Shown piece by piece: positions 42,460 to 51,536 of a DNA stretch of 64,000 nt. Each line of letters opens with the position of its first letter. The first letter of the stretch is position 1. Both the position numbers and the translations under genes were made by a program. Source of the DNA: Klebsiella michiganensis (GTDB lineage: Bacteria; Pseudomonadota; Gammaproteobacteria; Enterobacterales; Enterobacteriaceae); NCBI RefSeq assembly GCF_002925905.1, contig NZ_PRDB01000002.1, positions 558,001 to 622,000 on the forward strand. Direction: 5' to 3'. The notes beneath the pieces were generated by a model. The model made no database searches. It was not told where the DNA came from and saw nothing but the letters and a program-made list of their open reading frames with translations.

Positions 42460-43929
42460 CTGCCTTGGGTGTCTGGCGGTGAACCGCTCCACAGGCCATG
42501 GATGCAGAACCCGAACCTTCGGCAGCCATACGGCTGCCAGTCTGTTTGCTTTCGTCCATGTCGTATCATCCTGCTGGCTCCTGCGCCTCAGCGCCCGTCG
42601 CCAGAGGTCTGTTACGTATATCCTGAACTTCCGCATCATGGGATAGTTGCCCGGGACTGAGTGGTAGTTCAGGTATCCCTGAACCACTCTCCTGAGCCAT
42701 TTTCCCTGTTCGGGGATTGAGTAATGCCAGCGCTTTCGTAGTCCGTCCTTGATCGCTTTCAGTGTCGCCGTCATCCTGTCCCGGCGTGTCTTTCGTATCA
42801 GCATGAACCTGCCACTACGATCTTTCCCACTGATATGCGTGAACCCGAGGAAGTTGAACGTTTCTGGTTTACCTTTTCCCCTGCTGGCGCGGTTTTCGGC
42901 TGCGAAGCGGCCGAACTCCATCAGTCGGGTTTTCTTCGGATGTACCGTGAGTCCGAACTCCTTCAGTCTGCGCTGCATGGCTATACGAAAGCATTGAGCG
43001 TCGATTCGCTTGTCGAACCCGATGACTATGTCATCTGCGTATCTGACCATGACCACATTGCCTGTGGCATGGCGGCGTCGCCACTGATGCGCCCACAGAT
43101 CGAAGACATAGTGGAGGTAGATGTTTGCCAGCAGCGGCGAGATAACCGCACCCTGTGGGGTGCCTTCCTCCGATGCCCGCCATTCTCCTTCCTCTGAGGT
43201 CCCGGCTGTGAGCCACTTTCGTATGAGCCTGATTACCCTCTGGTCGCCGATTCTGTGTTCTATGAACCTGATTAGCCATTCATGGCTTACCTTGTCGAAG
43301 AACTGACTGATATCGGCATCCAGTACCCAGTTTACATTGGTCCGAACCAGCCCTGTGGCCAGTGCGTCCAGCGCATTGTGCTGGCTTCGCCCGGGTCTGA
43401 ACCCGTATGAAAACCCCATAAAGTCATTTTCGTAGACTGCATTCAGGATCTTAACCAGCGCATACTGGACGATTTTGTCCTCCAGTGAGGCGATGCCGAG
43501 CGGGCGCTGTTTTCCATCCGCTTTCGGGATGTAGTGCCGCCTGCCGGGCTGAGCCCTGTAACTGCCCTGATGAAGCCTCCGGTGCAGATCTGCTATGTTG
43601 ACCTTCAGGTTTTCGGCGTAGTCCTTCCACCTGACACCATCAACTCCGGCAGCCGCTTTCCTGCTCAGGGAGAGGAATGCGTTCTCCAGTGCCTCTGCTG
43701 TCAGGAGGTGGAACAATGCGGTAAACCGTTCTTTCTTCCGCTGCTTCGCAGCTTCCCGCACGCGTGACAGCCTCTGTGACATACTTTCCCGGCTCTGCGT
43801 CCGGCGCATGTGTGGCTGTTCCGCGTTTCCCTTGGCCCCGCTCCTTCGCTCCACTGACTCCGCTCCTTGCGGATTGTTCGCCAGCTTCGCAGCTACTATG
43901 AGCAAGTCCGACTTCTCCTCTCCGTACAT
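42445..43929 (-). CDS. ltrA: Group II intron reverse transcriptase/maturase
   Basis: A protein of about 494 residues needed for intron splicing and retrohoming. Reverse-transcriptase blocks are in order: PLGIASLEDKIVQYALV, FMGFSYGFRPGRS, DADISQFFDKVSHEWL, GTPQGAVISPLLANIYLHYV and the catalytic YADD in VMVRYADDIVIGF, then a maturase X domain. No Cys-rich HNH endonuclease domain follows, so mobility probably uses a replication-linked or single-strand target route. ATG 43929 is preferred; a GTG lies just before it. The final codons run into domain V. Confidence 0.93.
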   Translation of the reverse strand: MYGEEKSDLLIVAAKLANNPQGAESVERRSGAKGNAEQPHMRRTQSRESMSQRLSRVREAAKQRKKERFTALFHLLTAEALENAFLSLSRKAAAGVDGVRWKDYAENLKVNIADLHRRLHQGSYRAQPGRRHYIPKADGKQRPLGIASLEDKIVQYALVKILNAVYENDFMGFSYGFRPGRSQHNALDALATGLVRTNVNWVLDADISQFFDKVSHEWLIRFIEHRIGDQRVIRLIRKWLTAGTSEEGEWRASEEGTPQGAVISPLLANIYLHYVFDLWAHQWRRRHATGNVVMVRYADDIVIGFDKRIDAQCFRIAMQRRLKEFGLTVHPKKTRLMEFGRFAAENRASRGKGKPETFNFLGFTHISGKDRSGRFMLIRKTRRDRMTATLKAIKDGLRKRWHYSIPEQGKWLRRVVQGYLNYHSVPGNYPMMRKFRIYVTDLWRRALRRRSQQDDTTWTKANRLAAVWLPKVRVLHPWPVERFTARHPRQEPGA

Positions 43930-44296
43930 CACCGGCTTCGGCTCCTCGCCTTCCCGGTGCGGGCCATCTCCGGCACTGGCAGATGGTCAGAGGGGAGATC
44001 TCCCGGTTCCCGCGTAAAGATCGTATTGACATGCCAGGGTCTCAGACCCCGCCGGGTCCATATGGCACTCGCAGTAACGCACCCTATGATGTTGCCTTCC
44101 GTAAACAGTACAACGTCGGCACCCGGGAATTTAATATACATTTCGTGGCTCAATGGCTGGCCTGTCAACACCCCTGTCAACGCTTCGCCCCATACCTCAC
44201 GGTATACAACGCATGACTCAGGGACCCTGTGGATTGCTGGTCCTTCAATGGTCGGGGACTTTCACCCCTTGATCTTTACCGGTCTCCCGGCGCACA

Positions 44297-44312
44297 CTGT
44301 ATGTATATACAC
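44297..44312. promoter_or_regulatory. LexA-like box at the intron 5' junction
   Basis: CTGTATGTATATACAC matches CTGT-N8-ACAG except for the last base. The first C is the complement of intron nucleotide 1; the remaining 15 bp are flanking (5' exon) DNA. E. coli sbmC is an SOS gene, which supports the reading. Confidence 0.5.
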
Positions 44313-44323
44313 ATAAATTAGCA

Positions 44324-44351
44324 GTACTATCACCCACAGTATGTGCGGCAA
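44324..44351 (-). promoter_or_regulatory. Probable original sbmC promoter, now upstream of the intron
   Basis: On the minus strand TTGCCG and TAGTAC are separated by 16 bp, ending about 12 bp before the LexA-like box. It points through the intron towards sbmC. Confidence 0.45.
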
Positions 44352-44398
44352 TTCACAAATCCGCGCGGCAAGAAGATGAAAAAATCGCCGCCATACGG

Positions 44399-45835
44399 TT
44401 ATAAACTGAACGGTAGCTCAACGCCGATGCTGGCCCCAACATCGTCGCTGGCGCTGTGGTTAGCGTCGGTGTACCACAGGGAGGTATTCAGGCGTACCGT
44501 TGGCATAACATCGCCGCTCCAGCCCAGCTGTACGCCCTTCAGCGTATCGGCGCGCGGGAAGGCTTTATTGATTCGCTGGTTTTTTGGATTGACCTCAGCG
44601 TAGACCAGCCGCGCGCTCCAGCGCTGATTCTCTTCGGTTACCAGCTCCACCTTACCGGCATATAAACGCCCGTCGCCGCCCATCGCATCGCCCAGCGGAT
44701 AGCCCTGCTGGTAGTAGCCGTCTTTATAGATAAAGTGGTTATAGATGTAGTTAGTACGGCCCATGTTCGAGCGGGTATCGTGGGCTTCCAGATACCAGTT
44801 AACCGCATTGCTGTTCCACTGGTGATGCCCTTCCACGCCGCCAAGATAGAGGTGCGCCGAGGGTAAATATCCGGCTTCGTCCTCGCCAATCATCTGGCCG
44901 TAAATGCTCACCGGCCAGCCGAGGGTGGGCGCCAGCTTCAGCTTGAAATCAAAACCGGCCAGCTGGTTGCCGGGATCGTCGGCCGAGTCGCCGGTGTTAT
45001 CATTGCCGGTGAGGCCGTCCCAGAAGCTGCTGAATGAGGAAGGTCGCCCTTCGCCGCCCCACTGCATAACGCGCGAGGCTCCCAGCTCCAGCGAGGTGAG
45101 CGGTGAAAAAGTCAGGCGACCACCGAAGATTTTGGTATGCGGTACGGCTGCGTACTGGTTCATCTGGCTGGCGGAAAGCTGGTACTGCCAGGGGCCAATC
45201 CAGCTTAGCCATGAGGTTTCCGGCGCCCGCTGTTCGGCGCGCTGCAGCAGAAAACCGGTCATGGGACGCGCGGCATCGGAGCGGATCAGGCTACCTTCAT
45301 AGCCCGGCCCCCACCACTGGGGGATTTGCCCGAACGCCAGCCACTGGTTCCACAGCTTAACCGCGCCGTATGCGCCGTTGGCGTTCACGCTCGAACCGTT
45401 ACTGATGCGCTTGTCGCCTTCAACATTGCCCTGCAGGTGCAGATCCCACCATTCGCCGCTGTTGTTCAGGGCGAGAGAAAGCGACTGGTCGGCGGGGTAA
45501 GACTGGGCGAACCCCTGCGGCGTGCCCGGCTTATCAGTGGAGCTGTAGCCGGTAACGCGCACGTCAGCTTTCAGCGCGCTTAATCGCTGATTTACCCGAC
45601 CCAGTACCACCCGCTCTGCGGACGTTGTCGGATGGGCATTGGCCAGCGCGCGCTTAATCTCCTCTTCGCTCAGAGGCCAGGTCGACAGGCTCAACGAGAG
45701 GGTTCCACGGTCGGATAACCAGGCTAAATCATTGCGGAATTCGTTATCGGCCAGAACGAGGCCGGAGGCAAAACCAGAAGTGCTAAAAACGGTGAAAAGT
45801 CCCAGAGAAAGCGCACTACGCGCAAAGTATTTCAT
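44399..45835 (-). CDS. Wzi-family outer-membrane capsule attachment protein homologue
   Basis: A 478-residue beta-barrel lectin-like protein. The signal peptide ends near STSGFA; mature sequence SGLVLADNEFRNDLAWLSDR, the motif YEGSLIR and the C-terminal IGVELPFSL closely follow K. pneumoniae Wzi. Wzi holds group 1 capsule on the cell surface. The gene lies alone, between sbmC and dacD, outside any capsule locus, so it is a second or relocated copy. ATG 45835 has GGAGCTGGGAAG upstream; an earlier ATG lacks one. Confidence 0.92.
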   Translation of the reverse strand: MKYFARSALSLGLFTVFSTSGFASGLVLADNEFRNDLAWLSDRGTLSLSLSTWPLSEEEIKRALANAHPTTSAERVVLGRVNQRLSALKADVRVTGYSSTDKPGTPQGFAQSYPADQSLSLALNNSGEWWDLHLQGNVEGDKRISNGSSVNANGAYGAVKLWNQWLAFGQIPQWWGPGYEGSLIRSDAARPMTGFLLQRAEQRAPETSWLSWIGPWQYQLSASQMNQYAAVPHTKIFGGRLTFSPLTSLELGASRVMQWGGEGRPSSFSSFWDGLTGNDNTGDSADDPGNQLAGFDFKLKLAPTLGWPVSIYGQMIGEDEAGYLPSAHLYLGGVEGHHQWNSNAVNWYLEAHDTRSNMGRTNYIYNHFIYKDGYYQQGYPLGDAMGGDGRLYAGKVELVTEENQRWSARLVYAEVNPKNQRINKAFPRADTLKGVQLGWSGDVMPTVRLNTSLWYTDANHSASDDVGASIGVELPFSL

Positions 45836-45988
45836 CTTCCCAGCTCCATTTATGGCGCACAAGCGCCAGGCTTTTTCCTGAAGGGTGACCGGGTAAGGTA
45901 ATGGAGTGAAAGTAAACGAAGCGCCAACCGAAGCGGCATAATAATCAAACAGCTACGAGATGCCGCTCCGGGCGGAGCGGCGGAGAAG

Positions 45989-47161
45989 TTACAGTTTTTG
46001 ATGCAGATAATCGCTAAAGCGCGACAGCACGCCGCCCTTGCCAACGCTTTCCAGCGTCACCAGAGGCCAGTGGGCCACCACTTTATCACCATCGTAAAGG
46101 GAGATTTCGCCAACCCGCTGATGGGCGGCGATCGGCGCTTCCAGCACTTTGTTATCCAGCACGTATTTGGCCTTAATGCGCGAGACTTCCGACTTCGGCA
46201 GCGCTAGCCAGAAGTCCTGATCGGTCCCCAGCTTAATCTGCTCTTTATCGCCATACCAGATACGCTCAACGCCGACCTGCTTGCCGTCCTGCAGGACCTG
46301 GACGGTATCGAAGTTTTGCTGGCCCCAGTGCAGCAGCTTCGCCGCCTGCTGTTCACGCCCTTTCGGGCTGTCGGCTCCCATCACCACCGCAATCAGCCGG
46401 CGCTGGCCGTCCACCGCGGAGGCAATCAGGTTGAAGCCGGCGCCCGAGGTGTGGCCGGTCTTCAGACCATCGACGTTCATGGTCTTATCCCACAGCAGAC
46501 CGTTGCGGTTCTGCTGGGTAATGCCGTTCCAGGTCAGGCTCTTCTGGCTGTACATATGGTAGACGTCCGGCTCGCCGTGAATAATCGCCCGCGAGAGCAC
46601 CGCCAGATCGTAGGCCGAACTGTGCTGACCCGGCGCGTCCAGACCGTGGACGGTTTCAAAATGGGTATCCTGCAAATGCAGTTTTTCCACGTAGCTGTTC
46701 ATCAGCGCGACGAACTGCGGCTGGCCGCCGGCGACGTAGTCCGCCAGCGCCACGCAGGCATCGTTGCCGGAGTCAACGATCAGCCCGCGGCTTAAATCGC
46801 GTACGCTGACCCGATCGCCGGGCTTAAGGAACATCAGCGAAGAACCATTAAAGACCGGGTTACCCTGCGCCCAGGCGTCTTTCCCGACGGTGACGATGTC
46901 GTCAAAGGTGATGCGCTGGCTGTCGATAGCGCGATCGACCACGTAGCCGGTCATGAGTTTGGTCAGGCTGGCGGGATTGCGCTGCTGATGCTCGTTACCG
47001 GCGGTCAGGATCTGGCCGGTGGTGTAATCCATCAGCACCCAGGAACCGGCCTGAATAGAAGGAGGCGTCACGTTGACGGGAAAATCATTGGCGGCAAATG
47101 CGCAGGAAACGCTCGCAGCGAGCAAAGATACAGCAATAAAAAAACGGCCTTTCAACGGCAT
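45989..47161 (-). CDS. dacD: D-alanyl-D-alanine carboxypeptidase DacD (PBP6b)
   Basis: A low-molecular-mass penicillin-binding protein that trims peptidoglycan pentapeptides. It has 390 residues with a signal peptide to about residue 23 (CAFA). Active-site motifs are SLTK (SxxK), SGN (SxN) and KTG in VDGLKTGHTSGAG. A C-terminal beta domain and amphipathic anchor end DYLHQKL. Position next to sbcB matches E. coli dacD. Confidence 0.95.
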   Translation of the reverse strand: MPLKGRFFIAVSLLAASVSCAFAANDFPVNVTPPSIQAGSWVLMDYTTGQILTAGNEHQQRNPASLTKLMTGYVVDRAIDSQRITFDDIVTVGKDAWAQGNPVFNGSSLMFLKPGDRVSVRDLSRGLIVDSGNDACVALADYVAGGQPQFVALMNSYVEKLHLQDTHFETVHGLDAPGQHSSAYDLAVLSRAIIHGEPDVYHMYSQKSLTWNGITQQNRNGLLWDKTMNVDGLKTGHTSGAGFNLIASAVDGQRRLIAVVMGADSPKGREQQAAKLLHWGQQNFDTVQVLQDGKQVGVERIWYGDKEQIKLGTDQDFWLALPKSEVSRIKAKYVLDNKVLEAPIAAHQRVGEISLYDGDKVVAHWPLVTLESVGKGGVLSRFSDYLHQKL

Positions 47162-47335
47162 ATCCTCTAAATTGACAGATTCGCCGTCCTTTTTACGGAA
47201 CTTCTCGTTTCAAATCAGGGTTTAATTGCAAGAAAATATGACATCGCCGACGCGTGACAAAGGGGATACCCTTCTGATGGCCCGGCAAATCGTTTACCAT
47301 GAAGGCTGCTCGCCACCAGGAATAATGAACAGATT

Positions 47336-48760
47336 ATGCAAGATAGCGCCAGCCAGCCCGGATTTTTATTTCACGATTACGAGACCTTCGGCACCAGTCC
47401 CTCGCTCGACCGACCGTCGCAGTTTGCCGCCATTCGCACCGATGAAGACCTGAATATCGTCGGCGAACCCGAAGTCTTCTACTGCAGGCTCGCCGATGAC
47501 TATCTGCCGCAGCCGCAGGCGGTCATGGTCACCGGGATAACGCCGCAGGAGGCGAACGCCAGGGGCGACAACGAAGCCGCTTTCGCCCGCCGCGTTCACG
47601 ATCTGTTCACGGTGCCGAAAACCTGCATCGTCGGCTATAACAACGTGCGCTTCGATGACGAAGTGACGCGCAACATTCTCTATCGTAATTTTTACGATCC
47701 CTACGCCTGGAGCTGGCAGCACGACAACTCCCGCTGGGATCTGCTGGACGTGATGCGCGCCTGCTATGCGCTGCGCCCCGAAGGGATCAACTGGCCGGAA
47801 AATGAAGAGGGCTTACCGAGCTTCCGGCTGGAGCATCTGACCGTCGCTAACGGCATCGAACACAGCAACGCCCACGACGCGATGGCCGACGTTTACGCCA
47901 CCATCGCCATGGCGAAGCTGGTGAAAACCCAGCAGCCGCGCCTGTTCGACTATCTTTACGCCCACCGCAACAAGCGCAAGCTGGCGACGCTGATTGACGT
48001 GCCGCAAATCAAACCGCTGGTGCATGTTTCCGGCATGTTCGGCGCGGCGCGCGGCAACACCAGCCTGGTCGCCCCGCTGGCGTGGCACCCGGACAACCGT
48101 AACGCGGTGATTATGGTCGACCTGGCCGGAGACATCGCCCCCCTGCTGGAGCTCGATGCCGACGCCCTGCGCGAGCGGCTGTATACGCCGAAAAGCGAGC
48201 TGGGCGACCTGCCCGCGGTGCCGATTAAGCTGGTCCACCTGAATAAATGCCCTGTGCTGGCGCAGCAAAACACCCTGCGTCCGCAGGATGCCGACCGGCT
48301 GGGCATCAATATCCAGCGCTGTCTGGAGAACGCCCAGCTGCTGCGGGCCAATCCGCAGGTACGCGAGAAAGCGGTGGCGATTTTTGCCGAAGCGGAGCCG
48401 TTTGTGCCGTCCGATAATGTCGATACGCAGCTGTATAACGGCTTTTTCAGCGATGCCGACCGCGCGGCGATGAAAATCGTGCTCGAAACCGAGCCGCGCA
48501 ACCTGCCGGCGTTGGATATTACCTTCGCCGATAAGCGTATCGAGCGCCTGCTGTTCAACTATCGCGCACGCAACTATCCCGGCACGCTGGATGAAGCCGA
48601 GCAGCAGCGCTGGTTAGAGCACCGTCGCCAGGTCTTTACGCCGGAGTTTTTGCAGGCCTACGCCGATGAGCTGCAGATGCTGTATCAGCAGTATGCGGAC
48701 GATAAAGAGAAGCTGGCGCAGCTGAAGGCGCTGTGGCAGTACGCGCAGGATATTGTTTGA
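47336..48760 (+). CDS. sbcB: Exodeoxyribonuclease I SbcB
   Basis: A single-strand-specific 3'-5' exonuclease in recombination and mismatch repair. It has 474 residues. The DEDDh motifs are visible: FHDYETFG (acidic pair), GYNNVRFDDEVTRN, and the C-terminal exonuclease motif NAHDAMADV. The SH3-like and helical C-terminal domains are conserved to the end (LKALWQYAQDIV). It follows E. coli SbcB almost throughout and diverges from dacD. Confidence 0.96.
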   Translation: MQDSASQPGFLFHDYETFGTSPSLDRPSQFAAIRTDEDLNIVGEPEVFYCRLADDYLPQPQAVMVTGITPQEANARGDNEAAFARRVHDLFTVPKTCIVGYNNVRFDDEVTRNILYRNFYDPYAWSWQHDNSRWDLLDVMRACYALRPEGINWPENEEGLPSFRLEHLTVANGIEHSNAHDAMADVYATIAMAKLVKTQQPRLFDYLYAHRNKRKLATLIDVPQIKPLVHVSGMFGAARGNTSLVAPLAWHPDNRNAVIMVDLAGDIAPLLELDADALRERLYTPKSELGDLPAVPIKLVHLNKCPVLAQQNTLRPQDADRLGINIQRCLENAQLLRANPQVREKAVAIFAEAEPFVPSDNVDTQLYNGFFSDADRAAMKIVLETEPRNLPALDITFADKRIERLLFNYRARNYPGTLDEAEQQRWLEHRRQVFTPEFLQAYADELQMLYQQYADDKEKLAQLKALWQYAQDIV

Positions 48761-48768
48761 TTGGCAGA

Positions 48769-48858
48769 AATTCCCGGGTTGCGGCTAACGCCTTACCCGG
48801 GCTACAAACGATGGCAGGACTCGTAGCCCGGGCAAGACGCCTCGCGTCGCACCCGGGA
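48769..48858. repeat. REP-like inverted repeat between sbcB and the EF-G paralogue
   Basis: TTCCCGGGTTGCGGCTAACG and its inverted counterpart around CGTAGCCCGGG and CGCACCCGGGAA form one REP pair like those at 38.7-39.0 kb. It fills the gap between two convergent genes. Confidence 0.75.
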
Positions 48859-48865
48859 ACGTTGC

Positions 48866-50968
48866 TTAGCCTTTGGCGCGGCTGGCGATAATCGCCTCAG
48901 CCACGTTGCGCGGGGCTTCCGCGTAGTGGTGGAACTCCATGCTGTAGGTCGCCCGGCCCTGGGACATTGAACGCAGCGTGGTGGAATAGCCAAACATCTC
49001 GGCCAGCGGCACGTCGGCGCGGATAATCTGGCTGCCGAACCGCTCCTCCATCCCCTGCACCATTCCGCGACGGGAAGAGAGATCGCCCATGATATTCCCG
49101 GCGTACTCTTCCGGGGTCTCCACTTCCACGTGCATCACCGGTTCAAGAATAACCGGGTCGGCCCTGCGCGCCCCTTCCTTGAAGCCAAATATCGCCGCCA
49201 TCCGGAAAGCCATCTCCGACGAGTCGACGTCGTGATACGAACCAAACGTCAGGGTCGCCTTGATATCCACCACCGGATAGCCCGCCAGCACGCCGGTGCC
49301 CATCGCTTCGCGCAGCCCTTTTTCCACTGAAGGGATGTACTCGCGCGGCACCACGCCGCCTTTGGTCGCGTCCTCAAACACGAAACCGCTTCCCGGCTCC
49401 AGCGGTTCAAGGGTCAGCACCACGTGACCGTACTGCCCTTTACCGCCGGACTGGCGGACAAATTTGCCTTCCACCTCTTTGACCGTTTTGCGGATCGTCT
49501 CGCGATAGGTCACCTGCGGACGCCCGATATTCGCCTCGACGCCAAACTCACGCTTCATGCGGTCGACGATAATCTCCAGATGCAGTTCGCCCATCCCGGA
49601 AACGATCGTCTGGCCGGACTCCTCGTCAGTATGCAGACGAAACGACGGATCTTCCGCCGCCAGCCGCTGCAGGGCGATACCCATTTTCTCCTGATCGGCT
49701 TTGGTTTTCGGTTCAATCGCCAGCGAAATCACCGGCTCCGGAAACTCCATCCGTTCGAGGGTAATCACCGCATCCGGGTCGCACAGCGTGTCGCCGGTGG
49801 TGACATCCTTCAGGCCGACGCAGGCGGCAATGTCCCCGGCGTGCAGTTCGTCCACCTCATGGCGATCGTTGGCCTGCATCAGCACGATGCGTCCGATGCG
49901 CTCTTTCTTACCTTTCACCGGATTCCACACCGCATCGCCTTTTTTCAGCGTCCCGGAATAGACGCGGATAAAGGTCAGCTGTCCAACGTAGGGGTCGGTC
50001 ATCAGCTTGAAGGCCAGCGCCGAGAACGGCTCGTCGTCGCCCGGATGACGTTCAGCGGGCCGCCCTTTCTCATCCACGCCCTGAATCGCCGGGATATCCA
50101 GCGGCGACGGCATCAGCTCAACCACCGCATCGAGCATCCGCTGCACGCCTTTGTTTTTAAACGCGCTGCCGCACAGCACCGCCTGGATTTCCCCCTTCAC
50201 CGTGCGCTGGCGCAGACCGGCGACGATCTCCGCCTCGTCCAGTTCACCGGTTTCGAGATATTTGTCCATCAGTTCGTCGCTGGCTTCCGCCGCCGCCGAG
50301 ACCATTTTCTCCCGCCACAGACGGGCGGTTTCCACGAGGTCGTCAGGCACCGGCGCATAGCTGAAGGTCATCCCCTGGGTGGCGTCATCCCACAAAATGG
50401 CGCGCATTTTGATGAGATCCACCACCCCGGTGAAGTGCTCTTCGGCGCCAACCGGGATCGCAATCGGCACCGGATTGGCCTTCAGGCGATCGATCATCAT
50501 CTGCACCACGCGGAAAAAGTCCGCGCCGGGGCGGTCCATCTTGTTGACGAAGGCCAGCCGCGGAACGTGGTATTTATTCGCCTGCCGCCAGACGGTTTCC
50601 GACTGCGGCTGCACGCCGCCGACGGAGTCGTAAACCATCACCGCGCCATCCAGGACGCGCATGGAGCGTTCCACTTCGATGGTGAAATCCACGTGCCCGG
50701 GGGTATCGATGATGTTAATCCGGTGCGGCTCGAAGCTGCGGTCCATGCCGGGCCAGAAGCAGCTCACCGCCGCGGAGGTAATGGTGATCCCGCGCTCCTG
50801 CTCCTGCGCCATCCAGTCGGTGGTTGCCGCGCCATCGTGTACTTCCCCCAGCTTGTGGCTCATCCCGGTATAAAACAGGATGCGCTCGGTGGTGGTGGTT
50901 TTGCCGGCATCGATATGCGCGGAGATACCGATGTTGCGATAACGTTCGAGGGGGATGGGTCGGGGCAT
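48866..50968 (-). CDS. Elongation factor G paralogue (FusA2-like)
   Basis: A 700-residue translational GTPase. The G motifs are intact: [10 protein letters not shown] (G1), DTPGH (G3) and NKMD (G4), and all five EF-G domains appear present. [20 protein letters not shown] and GQYGHVV are typical. The neighbourhood is not the str operon where fusA lies, and the sequence differs from E. coli FusA in many places, so this is a second EF-G. A hairpin (GGCGGCC, GGAATT, GGCCGCC) at 51000-51019 lies in its leader. Its role (translocation, recycling or stress) is unknown. Confidence 0.92.
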   Translation of the reverse strand: MPRPIPLERYRNIGISAHIDAGKTTTTERILFYTGMSHKLGEVHDGAATTDWMAQEQERGITITSAAVSCFWPGMDRSFEPHRINIIDTPGHVDFTIEVERSMRVLDGAVMVYDSVGGVQPQSETVWRQANKYHVPRLAFVNKMDRPGADFFRVVQMMIDRLKANPVPIAIPVGAEEHFTGVVDLIKMRAILWDDATQGMTFSYAPVPDDLVETARLWREKMVSAAAEASDELMDKYLETGELDEAEIVAGLRQRTVKGEIQAVLCGSAFKNKGVQRMLDAVVELMPSPLDIPAIQGVDEKGRPAERHPGDDEPFSALAFKLMTDPYVGQLTFIRVYSGTLKKGDAVWNPVKGKKERIGRIVLMQANDRHEVDELHAGDIAACVGLKDVTTGDTLCDPDAVITLERMEFPEPVISLAIEPKTKADQEKMGIALQRLAAEDPSFRLHTDEESGQTIVSGMGELHLEIIVDRMKREFGVEANIGRPQVTYRETIRKTVKEVEGKFVRQSGGKGQYGHVVLTLEPLEPGSGFVFEDATKGGVVPREYIPSVEKGLREAMGTGVLAGYPVVDIKATLTFGSYHDVDSSEMAFRMAAIFGFKEGARRADPVILEPVMHVEVETPEEYAGNIMGDLSSRRGMVQGMEERFGSQIIRADVPLAEMFGYSTTLRSMSQGRATYSMEFHHYAEAPRNVAEAIIASRAKG

Positions 50969-51043
50969 GATGCGTCCTTAGTCATTGTGACTGTTAACAG
51001 GCGGCCGGAATTGGCCGCCGTTCATATAACGGCATCTATCATA

Positions 51044-51055
51044 GTACAACTGTAC
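51044..51055. promoter_or_regulatory. Inverted repeat between EF-G paralogue and ArsR-type gene
   Basis: GTACA-AC-TGTAC is a perfect 5-bp dyad in the divergent spacer, a candidate operator for the adjacent small winged-helix regulator. Confidence 0.35.
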
Positions 51056-51206
51056 GAGTATATTCGAACTATTTTTGCTATCGTTACTATTGGTGAAGCT
51101 GCGACGACCCGCGTGGCTTTAGAAAAGCAGTTTCGGTATATTACCGGCCAGCCGCCGATACGGGCTGCTGCTCACGGAGCTGCGCCGCCGCCGACACAGG
51201 AATATT

Positions 51207-51518
51207 ATGATCGCCAATCACCCCGAACGTGAACAAATTCGCCTCGAAAATGTCCTTTTCGCTCTCGGCAACCCGCTGCGGCTTGAGATTATCCGTATCC
51301 TTGCCGACGGCAGCGAGCAGAGCTGTAACGCCCTGCGTCATGAAGATGTGGCGAAGTCGACCATGACCCACCACTGGCGCGTCCTGCGCGACAGCGGTGT
51401 GATCTGGCAGCGGCCTCAGGGGCGGGAGAATTTGATTTCGCTGCGCCGGGAAGATTTAGACGCGCGCTTTCCCGGCCTGCTGGATACGCTGCTTAAGGTC
51501 ATGCAGCACGATAGCTAA
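51207..51518 (+). CDS. ArsR-type winged-helix regulator
   Basis: A 103-residue single-domain regulator. The winged helix spans about residues 15-85 (FALGNPLRLEIIRILADGSE; DVAKSTMTHHWRVLRDSGVI; QGRENLISLR). It lacks the ELCVCDL metal-binding motif of arsenic sensors, so the signal is probably not arsenite. ACAGGA precedes the ATG. It diverges from the EF-G paralogue (238 bp apart), its most likely target, and converges with nifJ. Confidence 0.88.
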   Translation: MIANHPEREQIRLENVLFALGNPLRLEIIRILADGSEQSCNALRHEDVAKSTMTHHWRVLRDSGVIWQRPQGRENLISLRREDLDARFPGLLDTLLKVMQHDS

Positions 51519-51536
51519 AGGCCTGCGCGCCGGCCC

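Larger units (their letters stand above)
42387..44297 (-). mobile_element. Complete group II intron (about 1.9 kb)
   Basis: A ribozyme retroelement on the minus strand. The 5' end is GTGTGCGCC at 44297, matching the GUGYG consensus, followed by a domain I region containing the hairpin GGGGTGAAAGTCCCC. An intron-encoded reverse transcriptase lies in the domain IV position. Domain V is at 42427-42459. A domain VI hairpin (GGGGTACCCG, GTAA, CGGGTATCCC) ends near 42391, with a 3' end of CGAC at 42387. About 365 bp of noncoding RNA (43930-44297) precede the reading frame. All parts appear intact, so splicing is plausible. The exact 3' boundary is inferred to within a few bases. Confidence 0.85.

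Noticed and set aside
49424..51232. Plus-strand open frame (602 codons) opposite the EF-G paralogue
   Set aside because: Its His/Arg-rich translation without motifs mirrors a conserved GTPase gene.
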